From contig CASGAS010000009.1 in the NCBI GenBank assembly GCA_949299505.1, forward strand, positions 1-38,304: a stretch of 38,304 bases of DNA, in the 5' to 3' direction. The position numbers and the translations under genes are program-made. This document shows, in pieces, positions 7,817 to 15,599 of this stretch. How positions within the stretch are numbered: position 1 is the first letter of the stretch; each line of letters starts with the position of its first letter. This stretch comes from an uncultured Eubacteriales bacterium. GTDB taxonomy: Bacteria; Bacillota; Clostridia; Oscillospirales; Acutalibacteraceae. The notes beneath the pieces were generated by a model. It worked only from the letters and a program-made list of their open reading frames with translations. It made no database searches and was not told where the DNA came from.

Positions 7817-10378
7817 ATGAAGCTGCTGGTATTGGACGGCAACAGCATTCTGAATCGGGCGTTCTACGGCATCAAATTGCTGACGACCAAAGACGGTCGT
7901 TTCACGAACGGAATCTACGGCTTTCTCAATATCCTCTTAAAGCTGGAAGAGGACGTCAAGCCGGACGCGGTCGCCGTCACCTTTGATTTGAAAGCCCCGA
8001 CGTTCCGGCACCGACTCTATGACGGGTACAAGGCCACGCGCAAGGGAATGCCGGCGGAGCTTGCCGAGCAGCTTCCCGTTTTGAAAACGCTGCTGACGGC
8101 GCTCGGGTATAAGCTTGTGACGAAGGAAGGGTACGAGGCGGACGACCTTATCGGCACGCTTAGCGCGCACGTCGGCGAACAGAACCAATGCTATATCGCG
8201 ACGGGGGACCGCGACAGCCTGCAGCTGGTGCGACCGAACGTACAGGTCCTTTTAACGGCGACGCGGATGGGCCGCACGGAAACCGCCGTTTATGACGAGG
8301 CCCGCGTTCAGGACGAGTACGGCGTAACGCCGAAGCAGATGATTGACATCAAAGCGCTCATGGGGGACAGCTCCGACAACATCCCCGGCGTTGGCGGCGT
8401 CGGCAAAAAGACCGCCGAAATGCTGATACAGACCTTCGGCTCGCTGGACGGCCTGTATGCCGACCTCGACTCCGAGCGCATCAAGCCCGGGGTGCGGCAA
8501 AAACTGGAGCAGGACCGGGATATGGCGTATTTGAGCTATAAGCTCGGTACGATTGACTGCGACGTGCCCATGGAAACCGACCCGCAGGCGTATCGGAAAA
8601 GCCCTGCGGACGCGCAGGAGGCCGTTTCGCTTCTCACGTCTCTTGAAATGTTCAAAATCCTGGAAAAGCTGCATTTCGACGAGGCTCCCGACGCCGCAAA
8701 ACAGCCGGCAGCCCCCGCGGAAATCCTGGCGCTTGCCCAGGGTATGCCGGCGCGCAGCGCGCTGCTTTCCGGCGCGTATTTCGCCCTCTATGGCGAAAAG
8801 GCGTATTTCCGCACGGACCGGGCGGTGGAGGTCGCCGATTTAACGGACGCCAAGCAAAAGGTTGACTTTCTCTCCTTGCTGGCGGACGAAACGGTGCCGA
8901 AGTATGTGTATTCCGCAAAAGAAGTGTACGCATTCGCGTTTCACTGCGGTACGCAGGTGCAGAATGTTTGCATGGACGTAACGCTTGCGGCCTATCTTCT
9001 CAACCCGAACGCAAAGGACTATGCGCTGGAGCGCCTGGTGCAGGAATATTGCCCGCATACAACGCAGGTGGAGGCGGGGGAGGACGCGCTTGCAAACGCC
9101 TGCGCCGGACTTCCCGTGCTCTGCGACAAGCTGCTGACCCGTTTGGAAACCAACGAACAGACGGCGCTTTTGCGGGAAATCGAGATTCCGCTTGCCGAGG
9201 TGCTCGCCTCCATGGAGCAGGTCGGCGTGCTGGTGGACCGGCCCGGAATCGAACGGTATTCGGAAATGCTCGACGGCCGCATTGAAACGGTCCAGTCCCG
9301 TATATACGCGCTCGCCGGCGAATCGTTCAATATTCATTCGCCCAAGCAGCTTGGCGAGGTGCTGTTTGAAAAACTGCACCTTCCGGCGCGCAAAAAAACA
9401 AAGACCGGGTACTCGACCAACGCCGAGGTGCTCGAGGGACTGGCGGACGACTACGAGATTGTACGCAAGATTTTAGAGTACCGAACGCTGACGAAGCTCA
9501 AGTCCACCTATTGCGACGGCCTTTTGAAGGTGATCGGCCCGGACGGGCGCATCCATTCGAGCTTCAACCAGACCGAAACGCGCACGGGGCGCATTTCTTC
9601 AACGGAGCCGAATTTGCAGAATATTCCGGTTCGCTCGGAGCTCGGACGCGAGATGCGGCGCTTTTTCACGGCGGCAGAGGGCAGCGTGCTGGTGGACGCG
9701 GACTATTCGCAAATCGAGCTTCGCGTGCTCGCGGACGTGGCGGACGACCCGGCGATGATTGCGGCGTTCAATACGGATACGGATATACACGCCGTTACGG
9801 CCTCTCAGGTGTTCCACATGCCGCTTTCCATGGTTACGCCGCTTATGCGCAGCCGCGCCAAGGCGGTCAATTTCGGGATTGTATACGGCATCGGGGCGTT
9901 TTCCCTAAGCAAGGACATCGGCGTAACGCGCGCGCAGGCGGACCAGTATATCAAGGATTATCTGCACCACTATGCGGGCGTGGAACGCTACATGGAGCAG
10001 GTTGTTGCACAGGCGAAAAAAGACGGATATGTGACGACGCGATTCCACCGCAGACGGTATTTGCCGGAGCTTTCCTCCTCCAACGCCATGCTGCGTGCGT
10101 TCGGCGAACGCGTGGCGCGCAATATGCCCATACAGGGCACGGCGGCGGACATTATTAAAATTGCTATGATTCGGGTGTACCGGCGCTTGCAGGAGGAGCA
10201 CTGCAAAGCGCGGCTGATTTTGCAGGTGCACGACGAGCTGATTGTGGAAGCCCCACAGGAGGAGGCGCAGAAGGTCGCGCAAATTGTTTCGCGCGAGATG
10301 GAAAACGCCTGCGAAATGAAAGTGCGGCTGAAAAGCGAGGCCAATATCGGAAAAACCTGGTACGACGCAAAGGGGTGA
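7817..10378 (+). CDS. polA: DNA polymerase I
   Basis: Repair and Okazaki-fragment polymerase, 853 residues. The start is ATG 7817, with GGAGG 7-8 bases upstream and the protein beginning MKLLVLDGNSILNRAFYG, a standard PolA N-terminus. Residues 1 to about 290 are the 5'-3' flap nuclease (the Asp-rich ATGDRDSLQL and DIKALMGDSSDNIPGV segments). Residues about 305-465 correspond to the 3'-5' exonuclease fold, but the Asp-x-Glu of the first exonuclease motif is absent (the strand reads YFALYGEKAYF), so proofreading is probably lost, as known for Bacillus-type and Taq Pol I. The polymerase domain keeps motif A (DYSQIELR, about residue 629), motif B (RSRAKAVNFGIVYG, about 678) and motif C (QVHDELIVE, about 803). 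The fusion gene starts 4 bases after the stop, so they share a transcript. Confidence 0.97.
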   Translation: MKLLVLDGNSILNRAFYGIKLLTTKDGRFTNGIYGFLNILLKLEEDVKPDAVAVTFDLKAPTFRHRLYDGYKATRKGMPAELAEQLPVLKTLLTALGYKLVTKEGYEADDLIGTLSAHVGEQNQCYIATGDRDSLQLVRPNVQVLLTATRMGRTETAVYDEARVQDEYGVTPKQMIDIKALMGDSSDNIPGVGGVGKKTAEMLIQTFGSLDGLYADLDSERIKPGVRQKLEQDRDMAYLSYKLGTIDCDVPMETDPQAYRKSPADAQEAVSLLTSLEMFKILEKLHFDEAPDAAKQPAAPAEILALAQGMPARSALLSGAYFALYGEKAYFRTDRAVEVADLTDAKQKVDFLSLLADETVPKYVYSAKEVYAFAFHCGTQVQNVCMDVTLAAYLLNPNAKDYALERLVQEYCPHTTQVEAGEDALANACAGLPVLCDKLLTRLETNEQTALLREIEIPLAEVLASMEQVGVLVDRPGIERYSEMLDGRIETVQSRIYALAGESFNIHSPKQLGEVLFEKLHLPARKKTKTGYSTNAEVLEGLADDYEIVRKILEYRTLTKLKSTYCDGLLKVIGPDGRIHSSFNQTETRTGRISSTEPNLQNIPVRSELGREMRRFFTAAEGSVLVDADYSQIELRVLADVADDPAMIAAFNTDTDIHAVTASQVFHMPLSMVTPLMRSRAKAVNFGIVYGIGAFSLSKDIGVTRAQADQYIKDYLHHYAGVERYMEQVVAQAKKDGYVTTRFHRRRYLPELSSSNAMLRAFGERVARNMPIQGTAADIIKIAMIRVYRRLQEEHCKARLILQVHDELIVEAPQEEAQKVAQIVSREMENACEMKVRLKSEANIGKTWYDAKG

Positions 10379-10382
10379 CGGG

Positions 10383-11249
10383 ATGCGCCGTGTGATTTTT
10401 GTTTGTACGGGGAATACCTGCCGCAGTCCCATGGCGGCGGGGCTGTTTGGCGCTTATGCTGCGGAAAAAGGCGTGGCTTCCCTTGTAACGGTGTGCAGCG
10501 CCGGGCTTGCGGCTCTGGAAAACGCGCCCGTTTCCGAAAACGCGGTACGTGCCGCGGCTTCTCTTGGCGCGGACATTGCGCAGCACCGCGCGCACAATCT
10601 AACCGCCGATATGGTGACGGCGCAAACGCGGTTTGTCTGCATGACCGCACAGCACGCGCTGGCGCTGCAAAACGCGGGCATTCCGAAAACGCAGCTGCTG
10701 GCGCTGGATGTTTCGGACCCGTACGGGGGAGACGAAGCGGTGTACCGCGCCTGCGCGCAGCAGCTTAGCGCGGCCATGCCGCTTGTATTCCGCTTTGTGT
10801 TCGGCTGCGATGATATTCGCCCCATGCAGCGTCAGGACGCCGAAGCGGCGGCCGAAATAGAGCGCGCCTGCTTTGCGCATCCGTGGAGCGAAGCGGCGCT
10901 TCTTGCGTCTTTGGAGCAGGAAGGCGCCCGATTTTTCCTGTTGACGGCAGAGGGTCGGCCCGCCGGGTACATCGGCGCCAATCTCGTCTGCGGAGAAGGC
11001 TATATGAACAACCTGGCCGTGCTTTCGGCGTTTCGCCGGCGCGGCTTCGGCCGTATGCTGCTCGCGGCGCTAACCGCTCGGCTGCAGGCGGAAAGCGCGG
11101 AATTTTTGACGCTGGAGGTCCGGCAGAGCAATGCTGCGGCGATTGCTTTGTACCGGGAGGCGGGGTTCAAGCAGGCCGGCATACGGAAAAATTTCTACCG
11201 CGACCCGCAGGAGGACGCCGTTTTGATGACTTTGGAACTTTTGACGTAA
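10383..11249 (+). CDS. Fusion: low-molecular-weight (arginine-type) protein phosphatase + RimI-like N-acetyltransferase
   Basis: One uninterrupted 288-residue ORF with two enzymes. Residues 1 to about 138 form a low-molecular-weight phosphatase. The P-loop VCTGNTCRSPMA has the nucleophile Cys8 and the Thr that in B. subtilis YwlE favours phospho-arginine, and DPYGGDEAVY near residue 117 carries the general-acid Asp. Residues about 141-288 form a GNAT acetyltransferase of RimI type: DIRPMQRQDAEAAAEIE and FAHPWSEAAL at the start, the acetyl-CoA loop RRRGFGRML, then LEVRQSNAAAIALYREAGF and RKNFYRDPQEDAVLM. RimI acetylates the N-terminus of ribosomal protein S18 in E. coli. The two activities are normally separate genes. 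The linker is only a few residues, and the phosphatase part is slightly shorter than free-standing YwlE (about 150). GGGGTGACGGG supplies the ribosome site. No internal start with a good ribosome site is obvious at the junction. Confidence 0.9.
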   Translation: MRRVIFVCTGNTCRSPMAAGLFGAYAAEKGVASLVTVCSAGLAALENAPVSENAVRAAASLGADIAQHRAHNLTADMVTAQTRFVCMTAQHALALQNAGIPKTQLLALDVSDPYGGDEAVYRACAQQLSAAMPLVFRFVFGCDDIRPMQRQDAEAAAEIERACFAHPWSEAALLASLEQEGARFFLLTAEGRPAGYIGANLVCGEGYMNNLAVLSAFRRRGFGRMLLAALTARLQAESAEFLTLEVRQSNAAAIALYREAGFKQAGIRKNFYRDPQEDAVLMTLELLT

Positions 11250-11289
11250 AATTTTAATGTTTATCGATATTTCTTTAACGATTTGTAAC

Positions 11290-11319
11290 TTGCTTTTTTC
11301 GACAAAAGCTATATATAAT
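11290..11319 (+). promoter_or_regulatory. Promoter of the polysaccharide deacetylase gene
   Basis: A consensus -10 TATAAT at 11314-11319 with TTGCTT 18 bases upstream (11290-11295). A 0A box lies between the two hexamers and a second lies downstream of the expected start point. Confidence 0.6.
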
Positions 11320-11348
11320 AAGGGTGAAATTGAATTTTGTCGAAAAAA
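11294..11348. promoter_or_regulatory. Inverted pair of Spo0A boxes flanking the promoter -10
   Basis: TTTTTTCGACAAAA (11294-11307) and TTTTGTCGAAAAAA (11335-11348) are exact reverse complements over 14 bases, 27 bases apart. Each contains the 0A-box core TGTCGAA (11304-11298 on the minus strand and 11338-11344 on the plus strand). The TATAAT box lies between them. The geometry suggests Spo0A binding on both sides of the promoter, more likely repressing than activating; this is inference. Confidence 0.65.
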
Positions 11349-11359
11349 TGAGGGTAAAA

Positions 11360-12415
11360 ATGGAGTACAGGGATCCGAATCGTCCTGCGCGCCCGAGTCC
11401 GCGCGCACGCCAAAATCAGCGTATCCAGCAAATCCGACAGCTTAGAACGGTGCTTCTTATTTGCGCGATTATCATCGCCGTTCTTGCCGTGGCCCTTACG
11501 GTGTTCGCCGTGCGCAGCCACCGTATGACCGAGGCGGACGTCGTACAGGAAAAGGCTTATGCGAGCCTGTCGGCGGCGTTTGCGTCCGAGCAGGAGGAGC
11601 GTTCACAGGAGGGCTCCTCCTACCAGGCGCAGCTTGACGAGCAGAGCAAGGCGCACGCCAGCGAAAAGGATGCGCTGGAAGCAACCATTTCCGATTTGAA
11701 TCGGCAGCTTTCCCTAAAGCAGGCGGCGGCGACCAGTTCGCCGTCGTCCGGGTCTTCCGGTTCTTCCGGTTCTTCCTCAGACCTATCTCAAAAAACAATT
11801 TATTTAACCTTTGACGACGGCCCGTCGCCCCGTACGCCCGAGATCTTGAAGATTCTCGATCAATACGGCGTGAAGGCGACTTTTTTTGTGATTAACGGCG
11901 GCAAGTATAACCACTATATGAAGGATATTGTCAACGCCGGGCACGCCATAGCGCTGCACTCGTACACACATTCCTATTCCACAATCTACGCTTCGGAGTC
12001 CGCTTATTTTTCCGACCTGCAAAAGATTTCCGACGTCGTTTACGAACAGACCGGCGTGCGCACGAAGCTGATTCGCTTCCCGGGCGGCAGCAGCAACACC
12101 GTCAGCCGGAAGTATTCCTCCGGCATTATGTCGCGCCTTACAAAGCAGGTGGAAAGCAAGGGCTACGTCTATTTTGACTGGAACCTTTCCTCCGGCGACG
12201 CGGACGGCAACCGCGTCCCGGCGCAGACGCTGATTAACAACTGCCGCAAGGTGCCGCGCTCGAATTCCGTGATTGTGCTCATGCACGACGCGTCCGTCAA
12301 AAAAACGACGGTCGAAGCGCTGCCGGCGATTATTGAGTATTACAAAAAAGCCGGCTGCAAATTCGCAAAGCTTACGGAATCTTCGCCGACCGCGCACCAG
12401 CGGGTGCTCAACTGA
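11360..12415 (+). CDS. Membrane-anchored polysaccharide (peptidoglycan) deacetylase, NodB domain
   Basis: Probably removes N-acetyl groups from peptidoglycan or another cell-wall polymer outside the membrane. From ATG 11360 (AGGG 6 bases upstream) it has 351 residues: a basic cytoplasmic tail (1-29, Arg/Pro rich), one transmembrane helix (30-51), a charged coiled-coil-like stalk (about 62-120), a Ser/Gly linker (128-140) and a NodB domain from about 145. The motifs are complete: TFDDGP with catalytic Asp152 and metal Asp153, metal His200 and His204 in HSYTHSY, RFPGG and the C-terminal LMHD. An alternative ATG at 11348 overlaps the downstream 0A box. The gene stands alone between its own promoter and terminator. 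The flanking 0A boxes tie it to Spo0A. Whether it acts in vegetative wall (PgdA-like) or spore cortex (PdaA-like) is undecided. Confidence 0.9.
   Translation: MEYRDPNRPARPSPRARQNQRIQQIRQLRTVLLICAIIIAVLAVALTVFAVRSHRMTEADVVQEKAYASLSAAFASEQEERSQEGSSYQAQLDEQSKAHASEKDALEATISDLNRQLSLKQAAATSSPSSGSSGSSGSSSDLSQKTIYLTFDDGPSPRTPEILKILDQYGVKATFFVINGGKYNHYMKDIVNAGHAIALHSYTHSYSTIYASESAYFSDLQKISDVVYEQTGVRTKLIRFPGGSSNTVSRKYSSGIMSRLTKQVESKGYVYFDWNLSSGDADGNRVPAQTLINNCRKVPRSNSVIVLMHDASVKKTTVEALPAIIEYYKKAGCKFAKLTESSPTAHQRVLN
11752..11776 (+). repeat. 9-bp tandem repeat coding for Gly-Ser-Ser linker
   Basis: Nearly identical 9-base units (TTCTTCCGG type) repeat 2.8 times and encode the GSSGSSGSS linker between the stalk and the NodB domain. 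Such in-frame units can change linker length by slippage. Confidence 0.7.
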
Positions 12416-12426
12416 ATCGGATTTTC

Positions 12427-12466
12427 GCCGGACGCGCGTTCGTTAATGCGCGTCCGGCGCTTTGTT
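12427..12466 (+). terminator. Terminator after the deacetylase gene
   Basis: A perfect 11-bp GC-rich stem (GCCGGACGCGC at 12427-12437 with 12448-12458), a 10-base loop and an interrupted T stretch (CTTTGTTT). Confidence 0.8.
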
Positions 12467-12606
12467 TCCGGCTTTTTTTGGTGATTTTCCATATATGCGG
12501 AACGGCCATGTTGTGATTTTGCACAAAGAATCTTGACGCACAATCCAACGTCTTTGGTGCACCCACTGAAATCTCACAAAATCCCCCATATATCGTGTTT
12601 TAACCG

Positions 12607-12634
12607 TTGACGCGGACAAGTTTTGTGGTATAAT
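12607..12634 (+). promoter_or_regulatory. Strong sigma-A promoter of HPr gene
   Basis: TTGACG (12607-12612), 16 bases, TATAAT (12629-12634) with TGG before it (extended -10). It lies in the 276-base gap between the deacetylase and HPr genes. The rest of that gap holds the upstream terminator and AT-rich sequence with no further element I can name. I saw no cre site. Confidence 0.8.
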
Positions 12635-12691
12635 ATGTTAACGAAAAGCGGTAAAACAGCCGACACTTCTGTATATGGGGAGACTAGGTTT

Positions 12692-12955
12692 ATGTTTGTG
12701 AAAGAAGTTCTTGTTCAAAACCAGGTTGGTCTGCACGCGCGTCCGGCTACGTTCTTCATCCAGAAGGCCAATGAGTTCAAATCCTCTATCTGGGTCGAAA
12801 AAGATGAGCGCCGCGTCAATGCGAAGAGCCTGCTTGGCGTCCTTTCCCTCGGCATTATGGGCAACACCACGATTCGCATCATCGCCGGCGGCCCCGATGA
12901 GGTTCAGGCTGTGGAAGCCCTTGTGAAGCTGGTCGAATCCGGCTTTGCCGAATAA
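12692..12955 (+). CDS. ptsH: Phosphocarrier protein HPr
   Basis: Small phosphocarrier of the sugar phosphotransferase system, which passes phosphate from enzyme I to the sugar-specific IIA proteins. It has 87 residues, the usual size. His15 in GLHARPA is the catalytic site. Ser46 in NAKSLLGVLSLGI is the regulatory site for HPr kinase, so in Firmicutes this protein also serves catabolite repression with CcpA. His15 rules out Crh, which has Gln there. ATG 12692 gives the standard N-terminus MFVKEVLV. The ribosome site is weak and spaced oddly (GGGGAG about 8-13 bases upstream, TAGG nearer). It is monocistronic between a strong promoter and a terminator. Enzyme I is not next to it, a common arrangement in Clostridia. 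Confidence 0.95.
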   Translation: MFVKEVLVQNQVGLHARPATFFIQKANEFKSSIWVEKDERRVNAKSLLGVLSLGIMGNTTIRIIAGGPDEVQAVEALVKLVESGFAE

Positions 12956-12972
12956 TTTTTCAGAGCTTTATT

Positions 12973-13007
12973 CAGACACGCCGGCTTTTCGGTGTGTCTG
13001 ATTTTGT
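12973..13007 (+). terminator. Terminator after ptsH
   Basis: An 11-bp stem (CAGACACGCCG at 12973-12983 with 12990-13000, one G-U pair), a six-base loop and then ATTTTGTT. Confidence 0.85.
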
Positions 13008-13042
13008 TATAGGCACTTTTTATGAAAAGGTGGTGGCGAAAC

Positions 13043-14884
13043 ATGGAAAACAGGCGTGCGCAGCTTCGGAAAAAATCCATGCGGCTGCCGCTTTTGCCCG
13101 GCGTATATATTATGAAAAACAAGGCGGGCGAAATCATATATATCGGGAAAGCCAAAGCGCTCAAAAACCGGGTCAGCCAGTACTTTGGTTCCCCGAACGG
13201 CCATGCGGTCAAGGTGCGCAAAATGGTCGAAAATGTTGCGGACTTCGATTATATTGTGACCGACAGCGAATTTGAGGCGCTGGTGCTGGAATGCAGCCTG
13301 ATTAAGCAGCACGCGCCGAAATACAACATCCTCTTAAAGGACGACAAGGGCTACAGCTATATCCGCATTGCAGGCAAGACCTATAAAACCATTTCCGCCG
13401 TGCTGCAAAAGCAGGACGACGGCGCGCAGTACATCGGGCCGTACACAAGCTCCTTTGCCGTCAAGCAAAGCGTGGACGCCGCCAACAAGATTTTTCTGCT
13501 GCCCCAGTGCGGGCGGGACTTTGACCGGGAACCGAACGCCTCCCGCCCGTGCTTGAATTATTATATTTCGCGCTGCTGCGGCGTGTGTACGGGCAAGGTG
13601 GACAAGCAGGAATACGCAGAAGCTGCGGAACAGGCCATCCGGTTTTTGAAGGGCGATACCCGCGCGGTGCTGGACATGCTCAGAAAGCAGATGGAAGAGG
13701 CGTCCGAGCGGCTGGACTTTGAACGTGCGGCGAAGCTGCGCGACCGCATTGCGTCGATTCAAAAAATGCAGGAAAAGCAAAAGGTCGTTTTCAAGTCCGT
13801 AGAAGAGCAGGACGTTTTTTCCTTAGCGGAAAGCGAAAACAACGTGTGCCTTGCGGTGCTGCGCTTTTCAGACGGCCGATTGTTTGACAGCGAGCATTTC
13901 TTTTTTGAAAAAGAGGGCAGCGCCGCCGAGATGCTGGCCGCGGCCATTACGTCTTACTATACGATGCAGCGCCAGATTCCCCGGCGCGTAACGGTGGACG
14001 GCGCGGTGGAGGACCAGGCGGAGGTTGAACGCTGGCTTTGCGAAAAGCGCGGAAAAAAGACGGAGATTTTCTGCCCGCAGCGCGGTGAGCAGGTCGAAGT
14101 GGTCAAAATGTGCCGCGAAAACGCGCAGGAAAAGCTGGCGTTAAAGCTCGGCATGCGCGGCCGCGACGTCGCGGTTTTGGAAGAGCTTCGCGACCTTTTG
14201 GGCTTGAAAAGCGCACCGGCCTATATTGAAGCGTACGACATTTCGCATACGGCCGGGCAGGACAGCGTCGGCGGCATGGTTGTGTTTCAAGACGGCAAAC
14301 CCCTCAAATCCGCGTATCGCCGATTCCGGATTCGCTCGTTCGCGGGCAACGACGATTACCGTTCGATGCACGAGGTGCTGACCCGCCGGTTTGAGGAGTA
14401 TGAAAAGCAAAAGGACACGAAAGCGGGCTTCGGCCGGCTGCCGGACCTGATTCTGCTCGACGGCGGCATTGGGCAGGTCAACGCCGTAAAGCCCGTGCTG
14501 GACGCGTTCGGCCTTTCGGTTCCGCTGTTCGGCATGGTCAAGGACAACCGCCACCGCACGCGCGCCATTGCGCAGGACGGCGGGGAAATCGAAATCCGCT
14601 CGAACCGGCGCGTATTCACGTTAGTTTCCGAGATTCAGGAAGAGGTGCACCGGTACTCGGTTGCGTACCACCATGTGCGCCATGCCAAGCACACTCTTTC
14701 CATGACGCTTTGCGCGATTGACGGCGTCGGAGAAAAAAAGGCGCGCGCGCTGCTCAAGCAGTTCAAAACCCTAACCGCCATTCGCGAAGCGGACGTCGAC
14801 ACGCTCTGCTCGGCGCCGGGTATTTCAAAAAAGACCGCGCAAAGCATTTACGCGTATTTCCACGCAGAGGAGGGTTCGCTTTGA
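13043..14884 (+). CDS. uvrC: Excinuclease ABC subunit C
   Basis: Makes both incisions around DNA lesions in nucleotide excision repair, with UvrB. The start chosen is ATG 13043, preceded by AAAGGTGGTGG with 6-base spacing; an in-frame ATG at 13022 lacks a site. 613 residues. Domains in order: GIY-YIG nuclease (residues about 18-95, LPGVYIMKN and IIYIGKAKAL), Cys-rich segment (about 150-180), UVR motif that binds UvrB (about 204-240, RLDFERAAKLRDRI), the RNase H-like C-terminal nuclease (YDISHTAGQDSVGGMV and LILLDGGIGQ with metal Asp residues, HHVRHAKHT with the His), and tandem helix-hairpin-helix (IDGVGEKKARALL, ISKKTAQSIY). Its stop overlaps the TTG start of the HAD phosphatase gene. I find no convincing promoter directly upstream; readthrough from ptsH may contribute. 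Confidence 0.97.
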   Translation: MENRRAQLRKKSMRLPLLPGVYIMKNKAGEIIYIGKAKALKNRVSQYFGSPNGHAVKVRKMVENVADFDYIVTDSEFEALVLECSLIKQHAPKYNILLKDDKGYSYIRIAGKTYKTISAVLQKQDDGAQYIGPYTSSFAVKQSVDAANKIFLLPQCGRDFDREPNASRPCLNYYISRCCGVCTGKVDKQEYAEAAEQAIRFLKGDTRAVLDMLRKQMEEASERLDFERAAKLRDRIASIQKMQEKQKVVFKSVEEQDVFSLAESENNVCLAVLRFSDGRLFDSEHFFFEKEGSAAEMLAAAITSYYTMQRQIPRRVTVDGAVEDQAEVERWLCEKRGKKTEIFCPQRGEQVEVVKMCRENAQEKLALKLGMRGRDVAVLEELRDLLGLKSAPAYIEAYDISHTAGQDSVGGMVVFQDGKPLKSAYRRFRIRSFAGNDDYRSMHEVLTRRFEEYEKQKDTKAGFGRLPDLILLDGGIGQVNAVKPVLDAFGLSVPLFGMVKDNRHRTRAIAQDGGEIEIRSNRRVFTLVSEIQEEVHRYSVAYHHVRHAKHTLSMTLCAIDGVGEKKARALLKQFKTLTAIREADVDTLCSAPGISKKTAQSIYAYFHAEEGSL

Positions 14885-15546
14885 AACAGGCGATTGTATT
14901 TGATTTGGACGGCACGCTCTTAAACACGCTCGACGACCTTTGCGACAGCACGAACTATGCGCTCGAAGCCGTCGGCTTTCCGGCGCGTTCCATCGACGAG
15001 GTCCGGCGGTTTGTCGGCAACGGTATCCGAAAGCTTATCGAACGCGCGGTGCCAGCGGACGCCGATGCGGAAAAAACGGAGGCATGTTACGCCGCGTTTT
15101 GCGAACACTATAAGCGGAATATGGCCAACAAAACGGCGCCATACCCGGGCGTGCCGGACATGCTTGCCGCTTTGTATGCGAAAGGGTACAAGCTGGCCAT
15201 TGTAACGAACAAAGCGGATTTTGCGGCGCAGAAATTGTGCGGCGATATGTTTGGCCGCTATGTCAAAACCGTCGTTGGCAGCGTGGACGGGCGGCCGAAC
15301 AAGCCCGCGCCGGACGGCGTGTTTTTTGCGCTGAAGACCATGGACGTGCGGCCGGAGGACGCGGTGTTCGTCGGCGACAGCGAGGTGGATATTGAGACAG
15401 CGCTCAACGCGCAGGTGGATGCAATCGGCGTGCTTTGGGGCTTTCGGGACGAGGAACAGCTGCGCGCCGCCGGTGTAAAAACGCTTGCGCATACGCCGGA
15501 GGAGCTGAAAAATATGCTGCTCGCCTTAAAAAATTGCGGAATGTAG
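14881..15546 (+). CDS. gph: HAD-family phosphatase, phosphoglycolate phosphatase-like
   Basis: Haloacid dehalogenase hydrolase with 221 residues. Motif I FDLDGTLLNT has the nucleophile and general-acid Asp, motif II is VTNK, the motif III Lys is in RPNKPAPDG, and motif IV is VGDSEVDIETA. The helical cap between residues about 18 and 80 and the overall look match the Gph/PpaX group (2-phosphoglycolate or pyrophosphate phosphatase). Exact substrate cannot be told from sequence. The start is TTG 14881, supported by GGAGG with 7-base spacing and by the 4-base overlap with uvrC; Gph in E. coli clears phosphoglycolate formed during repair of oxidised DNA, which fits the uvrC neighbour. Confidence 0.88.
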   Translation: MKQAIVFDLDGTLLNTLDDLCDSTNYALEAVGFPARSIDEVRRFVGNGIRKLIERAVPADADAEKTEACYAAFCEHYKRNMANKTAPYPGVPDMLAALYAKGYKLAIVTNKADFAAQKLCGDMFGRYVKTVVGSVDGRPNKPAPDGVFFALKTMDVRPEDAVFVGDSEVDIETALNAQVDAIGVLWGFRDEEQLRAAGVKTLAHTPEELKNMLLALKNCGM

Positions 15547-15599
15547 TTGACATTTGCATAAAAATAGTGAAAAATAGAGAAAGAGAAAAGGAGGTCGCT

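Noticed and set aside
12461-12606. AT-rich stretch before ptsH as riboswitch or cre site
   Set aside because: No conserved aptamer-like stems and no cre consensus could be found by eye; only short CCATATAT repeats are visible.
15547-15552. TTGACA upstream of rsmD
   Set aside because: No acceptable -10 box at 16-18 bases; the gap is short and the operon is otherwise tightly coupled.
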